From Psychroflexus torquis ATCC 700755 (GTDB lineage: Bacteria > Bacteroidota > Bacteroidia > Flavobacteriales > Flavobacteriaceae), in contig NC_018721.1 of assembly GCF_000153485.2 (NCBI RefSeq), positions 1,736,001-1,800,000 on the forward strand: a stretch of 64,000 nt of DNA, in the 5' to 3' direction. The translations under genes were made by a program, and so were the position numbers. The notes under the pieces were generated by a model. The model was not told where the DNA came from. It saw nothing but the letters and a program-made list of their open reading frames with translations, and searched no databases. Of the stretch, positions 47,466 to 55,349 are shown in pieces; the first letter of the stretch is position 1; the number at the start of each line of letters is the position of its first letter.

Positions 47466-47655
47466 CAAGATTACAGGGCTAATGCCCCTAGGTTACTAAG
47501 ATTACAGGGCTGACGCCCCTAGGTTAATGAGATATCAGGGCTACGCCCCTTACCAAGATTACAGGGCTAACGCCCCCTACTCATGATGCCACTCATCAGC
47601 CCGACGATCGCAGGGCTACGCCCCTAAGTTAACGAGATATTAGGGCTACGCCCCT
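47466..47655. repeat. REP cluster upstream of the tyrosine transposase gene
   Basis: Six direct copies of AGGGCTAATGCCCC, AGGGCTGACGCCCC, AGGGCTACGCCCC and variants at about 47475, 47506, 47537, 47572, 47612 and 47642, separated by taggttactaagattac-like spacers. None is inverted here, unlike the other side. 47656-47754 shows no other feature. Confidence 0.8.
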
Positions 47656-47754
47656 TCTACATCCTAAATATAAGAATATCATCATTAATCATATCTTTTT
47701 AAGAAGAAGCAAAATTAAAAAGATCTCCTTTTCTTTTGGTATCGATCTTCAACA

Positions 47755-48837
47755 CTATTCACTTATAATTTTATGCTGGTGACCGATGGATTCCTCATGA
47801 ATGGCCTTTAAAAATTTGGTTATAAATTCTTTGCTTAAATTGTTTTCAGCTCCGGCAGCAATCATAGTATCCAGAATAGAATTCCAACGTTTGGTCTGAA
47901 GAATTGCTACATTGTTTTTCTTCTTAAGGTCACCTATCTCGTCTGCTATTTTCATTCGCTTTCCCAAGAGGTCTATCAACTGATGATCAACTACATCTAT
48001 TTTGGTCCTTAGGGTTTGAAGTTTATTTTGGAAAGCTGTAGCTTCTGTAAACTCCTTTCTCATTCTCAAGTCTACCGTCATTTGATCGAGGGCTTTAGGA
48101 GTAATTTGTTGCTTAGCGTCACTCCAAGCATTATCTGGATCAAAATGAGTTTCCACCATAATTCCGTCGAAATTAAGATCAAGTCCAGTCTGGCAAATGT
48201 CAAAAATAATATCACGTCGCCCTGCAATATGGGAGGGATCCAGAATGATAGGTAAATCTGGGTATTCCGACTGTAAATCGATAGCAATTTGCCATTCGGG
48301 ATTATTTCTATATTTAGTTTTCTCGTAAGTCGAGAAGCCTCTGTGAATAACTCCCAAGTTTTTGATACCCGCATCGTAAAGACGTTCTACAGCTCCCAAC
48401 CATAAAGCTAAATCTGGATTGACAGGATTTTTCACTAAAACTGTTTTATCAGTTCCTTTTAAGGCATCTGCAATCTCTTGAACAATAAAAGGACTTACTG
48501 TACTTCGAGCTCCAATCCAAAGGACATCAATATCAGCTTTAAGCGACATTTCTACATGAGTTTTATTGGCTACCTCAGTCGCCAATTTAAGACCAGTTTC
48601 CGCCTTAGCGGTTTTCAGCCAATCTAAACCAATAGCTCCAACACCTTCAAAATTCCCTGGGCGGGTTCTAGGCTTCCAAATTCCCGCTCGCATGATACTG
48701 GTGTCAGTGTCTTTTAATTGCTGAGCTATTTTGACCACTTGCTCTTCTGTTTCTGCACTACAAGGTCCAGCAATAACTAGAGGATGATCTAAATTAAAGT
48801 CAGTTAACCATTGTCTTTGTGTTGTGTTAATTTCCAT
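47755..48837 (-). CDS. Bifunctional DAHP synthase / chorismate mutase
   Basis: 360 residues. The N-terminal part (1 to about 265) is a DAHP synthase of the KDPS-like type I-beta: VIAGPCSAETEEQ (19-31), MRAGIWKPRTRPGNFEGVG, GARSTVSPF, VKNPVNPDL and ILDPSHIAGRRDII. The C-terminal part (about 270-360) is an AroQ chorismate mutase: LRTKIDVVDHQLIDLLGKRMKIADEIGDLKKKNN. It makes DAHP, first step of the shikimate pathway, and turns chorismate into prephenate, the substrate of TyrA and PheA in the same operon. Last gene of the four; its start overlaps tyrA by 11 bp. Controlled by the leader at 51736-51798. Confidence 0.94.
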   Translation of the reverse strand: MEINTTQRQWLTDFNLDHPLVIAGPCSAETEEQVVKIAQQLKDTDTSIMRAGIWKPRTRPGNFEGVGAIGLDWLKTAKAETGLKLATEVANKTHVEMSLKADIDVLWIGARSTVSPFIVQEIADALKGTDKTVLVKNPVNPDLALWLGAVERLYDAGIKNLGVIHRGFSTYEKTKYRNNPEWQIAIDLQSEYPDLPIILDPSHIAGRRDIIFDICQTGLDLNFDGIMVETHFDPDNAWSDAKQQITPKALDQMTVDLRMRKEFTEATAFQNKLQTLRTKIDVVDHQLIDLLGKRMKIADEIGDLKKKNNVAILQTKRWNSILDTMIAAGAENNLSKEFITKFLKAIHEESIGHQHKIISE

Positions 48838-49696
48838 TCTCTTCTTTTTTTATGATTCCGTTTAAAATGGGTTTCAAGTCATTGACCTCCGCCAATTGTT
48901 GATGTATACCCTTATAATTTTGAGTTTCTAGTTGCTTCTGAAAAGCTTTTAAATTCTGTATGTATTCTTCCAAGGCGTATTGGACTTCTTCTTGATTTTC
49001 TTTAAAAATAGCCGTCCAGGTTACAGGGTTGGATTTGGCTAGTCTAACCGTAGAGGCAAAACCACTCCCTGCCAAATCGAATATATCTCGGTCGTTTTTT
49101 TCAATGTCCAACACTGTTTTACCAAGCATAAAGGAGCTGATGTGTGACAAATGAGAGACGTAGGCTAAATGCTTGTCATGGGCTTTGGCCCCCATATATT
49201 TTAACGTCATGTGTAGAGGAGCAATTAAACTTTTAGCTATCTGTAAGAGACTAACCTCTGTGTGTTCAGCCTCACATAAAATCATGGTTTTGTGATCAAA
49301 TAAAGAATCAAAAGCAGCTTCAGGTCCAGAAAATTCAGTCCCTGCGATAGGGTGAGCAGCCAAAAACTGATGCCGCTTCGGGTTTTTGGCGACCGCTTCA
49401 CATAACTGTCCTTTTGTAGACCCCATATCCATCACCAAAGCTTGAGGATGAATTTTATCTAAAATTTCTTGTAATAATAGAGAGGCATGGTCCACAGGGA
49501 TACTGAGGATGACAACATCCATTTCAGACCATGCTGACTCTTCCAAAACTTGGTCGATAATATTCAAGGTTAAGGCCTTTTGTAGATGCTCAGAATTTTT
49601 ATCCATACCAAAAACTTGGACATCTGAAAAATTTCTCTTCATGGATAAGGCAAAAGATCCTCCTATTAAACCTAAACCTATACATCCTATTTTCAT
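48827..49696 (-). CDS. tyrA: Prephenate dehydrogenase
   Basis: 289 residues. NAD-binding GCIGLGLIGGSFALSM (4-19), AHPIAGTEFSGPEAA with the conserved His, and HDKHLAYVSHLSHISSFML in the helical dimer part. It oxidises and decarboxylates prephenate to 4-hydroxyphenylpyruvate for tyrosine. No ACT domain follows, so tyrosine feedback on the enzyme is not obvious. It overlaps the aminotransferase gene by 4 bp and the DAHP synthase gene by 11 bp; third in the operon. Confidence 0.94.
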   Translation of the reverse strand: MKIGCIGLGLIGGSFALSMKRNFSDVQVFGMDKNSEHLQKALTLNIIDQVLEESAWSEMDVVILSIPVDHASLLLQEILDKIHPQALVMDMGSTKGQLCEAVAKNPKRHQFLAAHPIAGTEFSGPEAAFDSLFDHKTMILCEAEHTEVSLLQIAKSLIAPLHMTLKYMGAKAHDKHLAYVSHLSHISSFMLGKTVLDIEKNDRDIFDLAGSGFASTVRLAKSNPVTWTAIFKENQEEVQYALEEYIQNLKAFQKQLETQNYKGIHQQLAEVNDLKPILNGIIKKEENGN

Positions 49697-50853
49697 ACAG
49701 TTTCAAGTTTTGAGATTCTCTCTTTACAAATGCTAAGTTCCTCCTCAGAAACACATAATGAAAAGCGGAGATAATTAGACCCATTAGATCCAAATACATC
49801 ACCGGGGGTTACAAATACATTTCTTTTGTATAGGAGCTCATCTGCCAGTTCTTTTGCAGATTGAGAAGAATTCACTTTGCCCCACACAAAAAGTCCAACT
49901 GCAGATTTATCAAAACTCAGGTTTAACGTTTCACACATCTCCCAAAGGATAGCCCTGCGTTTTTTGTAAACAGTATTCTGAGCATCAAACCAGTCGTTTT
50001 TTAGCTCCAAAGCTTTGGTCGCTGCCTTTTGAATAGGAAAAAACATCCCACTATCCATATTGCTCTTCACCTTTAATACGGCTGAAATAAATTCAGAATG
50101 ACCCACTAAAAACCCAACTCTGAATCCTGCTAAATTGTAAGACTTACTGAGCGAGTTTAATTCCAAACAGACCTCTTTGGCTCCTTCCAGTTGAAAAATA
50201 GAGAATTTATCATCGGTGAGGACCATGCTGTAGGGATTGTCATTGACCAACAAGATTTTATTAGCTTTTGCAAAATGAATCAGCTCTTGTAGTTTTACTC
50301 TATCTGCTGCTTGACCTGTGGGCATATTTGGATAGTTGATCCACATCAACTTCACCTTGGCTAGGTCTAATTTTTGAAGCGCTTCAAGATCTGGATGCCA
50401 CGCATTTCCTTCTGTTAAATCATACGAGATAAGTTCAGCATTCAAAAGCTTAGTCGCTGCTTGATAAGTGGGATATCCTGGATTAGGGACTAAAACCTGA
50501 TCTCCTTCGTTTAAAAAAGCCATTGAAATTAAAGAAATTCCTTCTTTAGACCCCATCAGCGGAAGCACCTCGTTTTCTTTATCAATTTGGACCGCATACT
50601 GATTTCCATAAAAACCACACATCGCTTGTCTCAATTCATCTAAACCTTTATAGGCTTGATATTGATAGGCCCCATGTTGTGTTGTCGCCTTCACCAATTC
50701 GTCAACAACCTCTTGAGGGGGCGCTAAATCTGGACTTCCAATTCCTAAATTGATGATCGGTTTTCCTGCTTTTTTAAGTTGAGCAACTTCTCTCAGCTTT
50801 TTGCTGAAATAGTACTCTTCTGTCTTCTGGAGTCGGTTGGATACTGAAATCAT
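49693..50853 (-). CDS. PLP-dependent aminotransferase, aromatic/aspartate type
   Basis: 386 residues, class I/II fold. Substrate motif NLGIGSPDLAPP (35-46), MGSKEGISLI, NPGYPTYQAA, VNDNPYSMVL with the PLP-contacting Asp and Tyr, the Schiff-base Lys in ELNSLSKSYNLAGFRVGF, and C-terminal NYLRFSLCV. Lying between pheA and tyrA, it probably transaminates phenylpyruvate and 4-hydroxyphenylpyruvate to phenylalanine and tyrosine; LL-diaminopimelate aminotransferase-like sequence means the exact substrate remains inference. It overlaps both neighbours by 4 bp (ATGA). Confidence 0.9.
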   Translation of the reverse strand: MISVSNRLQKTEEYYFSKKLREVAQLKKAGKPIINLGIGSPDLAPPQEVVDELVKATTQHGAYQYQAYKGLDELRQAMCGFYGNQYAVQIDKENEVLPLMGSKEGISLISMAFLNEGDQVLVPNPGYPTYQAATKLLNAELISYDLTEGNAWHPDLEALQKLDLAKVKLMWINYPNMPTGQAADRVKLQELIHFAKANKILLVNDNPYSMVLTDDKFSIFQLEGAKEVCLELNSLSKSYNLAGFRVGFLVGHSEFISAVLKVKSNMDSGMFFPIQKAATKALELKNDWFDAQNTVYKKRRAILWEMCETLNLSFDKSAVGLFVWGKVNSSQSAKELADELLYKRNVFVTPGDVFGSNGSNYLRFSLCVSEEELSICKERISKLETV

Positions 50854-51668
50854 GACTTTCCACTTTTATATTGACCTACACAGGTCGGATTGATACTAAG
50901 GTTTGATATGGCTTTAAAAGCGTCTTGAAAATGTTCTAGACTTGTAAATGCAACGTCCACAATAAAGGCATACTTCCATACTTCCTCAGGAATGGGGATA
51001 CTTTGGATCTTCGTTAAGTTTAATCCATGATCTGCCATGACATTAAGGACGTTTGCTAAGCTTCCCGATTCGTGGGCTATTTCAAATTTTAGAGTGGCTT
51101 TGTTCACTTCTTTAATTGAGTTCCCTAGTTTTTCGATAACGACAAAACGGGTTTCGTTAGCGCTATAGTTTTGGACATCTTCCACAATCACTTTTAAATT
51201 ATAAAGTTCTGCAGTCCCTTTTGGCACTAAGGCTCCGACACCAAACAGGCGTTGCTCTGCAAGCTGCTGAGCGGGGAGCGCTGTGTCTACATCTTCAACA
51301 AGATGGATATGGCTATGGTTTCCAAAAAAATGGCTACACTGGTGCAATGCCATTTGGTGAGACCTCACTTCTTTTAGGTCTTCTAATTTCTGTCCTGTCA
51401 GAGCCACTAAATTGTGACTTATGTTTAGATAATGCTCTGCAGTCACTTGAAGATCATGGTCCAAAATAAGGCGGTAATTGGGAAGGATACTCCCTGCTAT
51501 AGAATTCTCAATAGCCATCACTCCTTTTTCACATTCATCACTTATGATAGCCTGAACGAGTTTTTGGAATGTCATACATTCTAAAGCCTCGACATCGGTT
51601 TCTCCAAAAAGCTCTGTAAGGGCTTTATAGTGATTAGATCCTTTTATTCCTTGTATTGCTATTTTCAA
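50850..51668 (-). CDS. pheA: Prephenate dehydratase
   Basis: 272 residues. It decarboxylates and dehydrates prephenate to phenylpyruvate. The N-terminal half has periplasmic-binding-protein-like lobes: IQGIKGSNHYKAL, GVMAIENSIAGSI, ISHNLVAL, and NETRFVVIEK with the conserved T-R-F. The C-terminal ACT domain (ATLKFEIAHESGSLANVLNVMADHGLNLTKIQSIPIPEEVWKYAFIVDV) senses phenylalanine. First gene of the operon; a terminator ends 9 bp upstream of its start codon and a Phe/Tyr-rich leader peptide lies before that, so transcription of pheA and the genes after it is probably controlled by attenuation. Confidence 0.95.
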   Translation of the reverse strand: MKIAIQGIKGSNHYKALTELFGETDVEALECMTFQKLVQAIISDECEKGVMAIENSIAGSILPNYRLILDHDLQVTAEHYLNISHNLVALTGQKLEDLKEVRSHQMALHQCSHFFGNHSHIHLVEDVDTALPAQQLAEQRLFGVGALVPKGTAELYNLKVIVEDVQNYSANETRFVVIEKLGNSIKEVNKATLKFEIAHESGSLANVLNVMADHGLNLTKIQSIPIPEEVWKYAFIVDVAFTSLEHFQDAFKAISNLSINPTCVGQYKSGKS

Positions 51669-51677
51669 TTCTATAAA

Positions 51678-51707
51678 TTAAAAAAGCCTCGTAAAAAACG
51701 AGGCTTT
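51678..51707 (-). terminator. Attenuator terminator in front of pheA
   Basis: On the minus strand AAAGCCTCG (51707-51699) and CGAGGCTTT (51691-51683) form a 9-bp stem with a 7-base loop, followed by a T-run (51685-51678). It lies between the leader peptide stop codon (51736) and the pheA start (51668), so it can stop the operon transcript. A segment of the leader, ACGGGGTT (51745-51738), can pair with AA(G)CCTCGT of its first arm with one bulge and one G-U pair, an antiterminator. Confidence 0.8.
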
Positions 51708-51735
51708 GTATATTTGATAATGAATTTATTTCATA

Positions 51736-51798
51736 TCAACCCCGTTTCGCTAGACTAGCAAAATAAAAGTTGAAATAAATATAAAAACGAGTTGTCAT
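51736..51798 (-). CDS. Phe/Tyr-rich attenuation leader peptide of the aromatic amino acid operon
   Basis: A 20-codon frame, ATG 51798 to TGA 51736, contains the run FYIYFNFYF at codons 5-13: four Phe, three Tyr and one each of Ile and Asn in nine codons. It is followed 29 bp downstream by a Rho-independent terminator and then pheA, the exact layout of ribosome-mediated attenuators. Its last codons (AAA CGG GGT TGA) hold ACGGGGTT, able to pair with the first terminator arm. A ribosome stalled at the aromatic codons would leave this free and let transcription go on; a ribosome reaching the stop codon would cover it and let the terminator form. Too short for ordinary gene prediction. Mechanism is inference from established attenuation logic. 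Confidence 0.85.
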   Translation of the reverse strand: MTTRFYIYFNFYFASLAKRG

Positions 51799-51872
51799 TT
51801 GTATTGTAATATGGGACTAAATTAAAATTTATTTTGAATAAAATCCTATTAACCTAAATAAAATTCTAAATA

Positions 51873-53222
51873 TTAGTTTTTTAGATACGCCTTTTGTCTA
51901 GGAATCGTTAGAAATTCTTTTTGTCTCCCATTCAGATAAATGACTTCTTGCCCATTAAAATAAGCACCTTCTTCCAACATCACCCTAAAAGGCTTTTCCC
52001 ATTCGTCTAAGTAAACTTCAGCGTTGAGCTCTATCGCATACACCGTATTTGGGTGGAGTTCGTAATCACCAGAACCCGGTACTTTACCTTGATTGTCCCA
52101 CATCCCGATAGTAGGTCCTGCAGCATGTCCATGATATCCCATGGGATGAGTATAAATAGTGCCGATTATACCTTCAGAACTCATCTTAGATCTAGCTGCT
52201 TCTAAGATTTCATTTCCAGTTCTGCCAGTTTTAAAATTGGACGTTAATATATCTTGTAACCGATTTCCAACGGCAAGAGCCTCTTTAAGATAGTGGGGAA
52301 CTTCCTTTTCATCTGGCTTTAAGACGTATGCGAGTTCTTGCGTATCTGTGTTCAATCTTAAGTAGGTGATACCAAAATCCATATGTAAAATATCACCAGG
52401 CCTAATAATCTTTGGATCTGAATTAGTATCAAACGTTCTCAAATGTTCCTTGCTTTCGTTACTGCTTCTTTGAATATCTACCGTAGGATGAAACCAAGTT
52501 TCTAGACCAAGCTCTTTAATTTTATCTCTGTACCACCAGACCACATCTGTAGTACTGGTTACCCCTGGAGTAATCACCTGCTCCGATAAACCCTCTTGGA
52601 TAATATGATGAGCTATAGTTTGGATGTGTTTATACGTTGCCATTTCTGAAGGTGTTCTTGTTTCCAACCAACCTACGGCAAGGGCTTCTGCAGAAGTTAC
52701 TTTCTTTTGGTAGGATTTGGGCAAGTACTCCATCAGCATTTTGTATTCGGTATGGTTTAAGCCATCGGCATGTCCAAAATCTTCAGAAGTATTAATACCG
52801 ATCTGCTTTGGATCGCGTTCTTTAATAAGCTCTATCAATCGCTTCCATTGGTTTGGTTCGACCTCAGGATCCCATGCTTTTTTAAAATATGAGCCCACAT
52901 TATACCTAGCTACTGCCAAAGTTTCCACCTCATCTTCTCCTTCAGGCTTATACATCATTAGTATAGTCCTCCTCCGAGCCGCCAACCATGTGCTTGGCAG
53001 AAAAGTTTTAATAACTGGATCTTCATTGTATTCTCTAGAAATCACCAACCACATGTCTATCCCAGAACGGTCCATTAGTTTTGGCAAGACTGTTTCTATA
53101 CGTTCTCCAAGCCATTGATCAATAACTTTAGATTGTTCCTTTTGAGATAATACAGCTATGCCTTGAGCATTGGTGGTACAGCAAATGCATGCTATAAAAA
53201 ATAGGCTGAAAACTAATTTCAT
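51873..53222 (-). CDS. Secreted M24-family metallopeptidase (Xaa-Pro aminopeptidase type)
   Basis: 449 residues from ATG 53222, which gives a signal peptide (MKLVFSLFFIACICCTTNAQ); a start at 53258 would put twelve polar residues before it. Pita-bread fold: metal ligands in LHMDFGITY (Asp), THPMGYHGHAAGPTIGMWD (His), YAIELNAEV (Glu) and VMLEEGAYF (Glu). The DMWLVISREYNEDP start resembles the creatinase-like N-domain. It should cut peptides in the periplasm, perhaps at X-Pro bonds; the substrate is inference. Convergent with no gene; its stop is 75 bp from the leader of the pheA operon, whose promoter must lie in that gap. Confidence 0.88.
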   Translation of the reverse strand: MKLVFSLFFIACICCTTNAQGIAVLSQKEQSKVIDQWLGERIETVLPKLMDRSGIDMWLVISREYNEDPVIKTFLPSTWLAARRRTILMMYKPEGEDEVETLAVARYNVGSYFKKAWDPEVEPNQWKRLIELIKERDPKQIGINTSEDFGHADGLNHTEYKMLMEYLPKSYQKKVTSAEALAVGWLETRTPSEMATYKHIQTIAHHIIQEGLSEQVITPGVTSTTDVVWWYRDKIKELGLETWFHPTVDIQRSSNESKEHLRTFDTNSDPKIIRPGDILHMDFGITYLRLNTDTQELAYVLKPDEKEVPHYLKEALAVGNRLQDILTSNFKTGRTGNEILEAARSKMSSEGIIGTIYTHPMGYHGHAAGPTIGMWDNQGKVPGSGDYELHPNTVYAIELNAEVYLDEWEKPFRVMLEEGAYFNGQEVIYLNGRQKEFLTIPRQKAYLKN

Positions 53223-53263
53223 ATGTCTGTTTTTTAATTTAAAATTAAAAATAGACATAAATT

Positions 53264-53298
53264 AAATAAAAAACCTCATCAATTAAATTTGATGAGGT
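53264..53298 (-). terminator. Terminator of the clpP-clpX transcript
   Basis: On the minus strand ACCTCATCAA and TTGATGAGGT pair around a 6-base loop, followed by T-rich sequence, 33-60 bp after the clpX stop. Confidence 0.8.
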
Positions 53299-53330
53299 CT
53301 GTAACTATTTCTTATAAAAGTTAGGTGATA

Positions 53331-54563
53331 TTAACTCACTGCTTTCAATTTTCTTAAACTAGTTCTTTCAAGAGATTTTTCAGCATAGGATTTCGTTACC
53401 TTAAATTCAGTTTCATCACTTTCTGGCAGATAGAACATCGCATCGGTCAGGATAGCTTCACAAAGTGAACGTAAACCTCTTGCTCCAAGCTTGTACTCTA
53501 GTGCCTTTTGAACGATAAAATCTAAAGCCCCATCGGTAATTTGAAAATCGATATTATCCATTTCAAACAACTTTTTGTATTGTTTTATAATGGCATTTTT
53601 AGGTTCTGTCAAAATACGTCTTAGCGTCTCCTTATCCAAAGGATCCATATAGGTAAGAACAGGAAGACGACCAATAATCTCTGGGATGAGACCATAATCC
53701 TTCAAGTCCTTAGGGATAATATATTGAAGAATATTTTCTTTATCTACACTTTCACCCAATTTTGAAGCTCCATAGCCAACGGCTTGCATGTTTAAACGCT
53801 TTGAGATATTTTTCTCAATACCATCAAACGCACCTCCAGCAATAAACAATATGTTTTCTGTGTTGACTTCTATAAATTTTTGATCTGGATGCTTACGGCC
53901 TCCCTTTGGTGGTACATTAACGGTAGTGCCTTCTAAAAGTTTTAGCAAAGCTTGTTGAACACCTTCCCCACTTACATCTCTTGTAATGGAAGGATTATCA
54001 CTTTTACGTGCGATTTTATCAATTTCATCGATAAATACAATCCCATGCTCAGCTTTTTCAGTATTGTAATCTGCTGCTGCAAGAAGCTTAGTCAAAATGG
54101 TTTCCACATCTTCACCAACATATCCAGCTTCGGTTAATACAGTAGCATCTACAATAGCTAGAGGAACATTAAGCATTTTAGCTATGGTTTTGGCAACAAG
54201 TGTTTTACCTGTCCCCGTTTGCCCTGCCATAATAATATTACTCTTTTGGATTTCAATGTCATCCTTAGATTTTGGCTGTAGTAATCTTTTGTAGTGATTA
54301 TAAACGGCCACAGACATCACTTTTTTAGTTTGGTCTTGACCAATGACATATTGATCTAAGAAATCTTTGATAGCCTTTGGCTTTCTTAACTTCAATTCTG
54401 AAGAAAGCTCTTCTGTACTATCCTGTTTGGATTCCTCAACAACGATTCCGTGAGCTTGCTCGATACATCGGTCACAAATATGGGCGTCCAATCCTGCAAT
54501 AAGTAGGTTGGTTTCAACTTTTTTGCGTCCACAAAATGAACATTCTAACTCTTCTTTAGCCAT
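53331..54563 (-). CDS. clpX: ATP-dependent Clp protease ATP-binding subunit ClpX
   Basis: 410 residues, normal length. N-terminal C4 zinc finger ([12 protein letters not shown]...HICDRC), [24 protein letters not shown], Walker A GQTGTGKT (about 115-122), Walker [12 protein letters not shown], sensor 1, pore motif, the IGRLPV segment that docks on ClpP (I/L-G-F type), and sensor 2 GARGLRS. It unfolds tagged proteins and feeds them into ClpP. It follows clpP after 3 bp, so both are translated from one transcript, as usual. Confidence 0.97.
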   Translation of the reverse strand: MAKEELECSFCGRKKVETNLLIAGLDAHICDRCIEQAHGIVVEESKQDSTEELSSELKLRKPKAIKDFLDQYVIGQDQTKKVMSVAVYNHYKRLLQPKSKDDIEIQKSNIIMAGQTGTGKTLVAKTIAKMLNVPLAIVDATVLTEAGYVGEDVETILTKLLAAADYNTEKAEHGIVFIDEIDKIARKSDNPSITRDVSGEGVQQALLKLLEGTTVNVPPKGGRKHPDQKFIEVNTENILFIAGGAFDGIEKNISKRLNMQAVGYGASKLGESVDKENILQYIIPKDLKDYGLIPEIIGRLPVLTYMDPLDKETLRRILTEPKNAIIKQYKKLFEMDNIDFQITDGALDFIVQKALEYKLGARGLRSLCEAILTDAMFYLPESDETEFKVTKSYAEKSLERTSLRKLKAVS

Positions 54564-54566
54564 AAT

Positions 54567-55241
54567 TTAGTCTCTAGTCAATATTTCATCAATCATTCCA
54601 TACTCTTTCGCAGCATCTGATTTCATCCAGAAATCTCTATCTCCGTCTTGGTAGACCTCATCATAAGATTTTCCAGAATGTTTTGAAATGATCGTATATA
54701 ATTCTTCTTTCAGCATTATGATTTGATTCGCTGTGATTTCAATATCATCTGCTTGTCCTTGTGCTCCACCCATAGGCTGATGGATCATCACTCTTGAATG
54801 AGGAAGACCACTTCGTTTTCCAGCAGTTCCTGCACAAAGCAGAACGGCTCCCATAGAAGCTGCTATTCCTGTATTAATAGTAGCCACATCCGGCTTTATA
54901 AATTGCATAGTATCATAAATTCCCAAACCAGCATAAACACTACCTCCGGGAGAGTTAATGTAAATCTGAATATCTTTTGAAGAATCTGTGCTTTCTAGAA
55001 ACAAAAGTTGGGCTTGGATAATATTCGCAACTTGATCGTTGATAGGTAATCCTAGAAAAATAATTCTATCCATCATCAATCTAGAAAAAACGTCCATAGC
55101 CACAGCATTCATCTGGCGCTCCTCAATAATATTGGGAGTCATCGCAGAAGGAGTCATGCTTGTAATAATTTTATCGTAATAATTGGCATTGACACCATGA
55201 TCTTTGGTGGCAAATTTTTTGAATTCTTTATCCATTTTCAT
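54567..55241 (-). CDS. clpP: ATP-dependent Clp protease proteolytic subunit ClpP
   Basis: 224 residues from ATG 55241; a second ATG two codons on is equally possible. Catalytic triad: Ser in GIAASMGAVLL, His in HSRVMIHQPMGG, Asp in the DRDFWMKSDAAKEYG region. RIIFLGLPINDQVAN and QIYINSPGGSVYAGLGIYDTMQ are typical. It forms the tetradecameric barrel that degrades proteins handed over by ClpX. Gene order tig - clpP - clpX is conserved in bacteria. An inverted repeat lies between tig and clpP (55266-55326). Confidence 0.97.
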   Translation of the reverse strand: MKMDKEFKKFATKDHGVNANYYDKIITSMTPSAMTPNIIEERQMNAVAMDVFSRLMMDRIIFLGLPINDQVANIIQAQLLFLESTDSSKDIQIYINSPGGSVYAGLGIYDTMQFIKPDVATINTGIAASMGAVLLCAGTAGKRSGLPHSRVMIHQPMGGAQGQADDIEITANQIIMLKEELYTIISKHSGKSYDEVYQDGDRDFWMKSDAAKEYGMIDEILTRD

Positions 55242-55265
55242 AATATCCTCTGTGTTTTAAAACAA

Positions 55266-55326
55266 ATATAGCTCGAAGCTAAGATCTTGCATGCTTCTTT
55301 TACTAAATGTTAACTTCGAGCTATAT
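55266..55326. repeat. Inverted repeat between tig and clpP
   Basis: ATATAGCTCGAAG (55266-55278) and CTTCGAGCTATAT (55314-55326) are perfect 13-bp inverted copies around a 35-bp loop. In RNA it would form a stem at the end of tig and just before clpP. No T-run follows, so it may separate or protect the two messages rather than end transcription. Confidence 0.6.
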
Positions 55327-55349
55327 CCTTTTGTAAGTATAAAATTGAT

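Noticed and set aside
51720..51735. Very short ATG frame (atgaaataa) between leader and terminator
   Set aside because: Two codons only, no aromatic residues. The 20-codon frame upstream explains the arrangement better.
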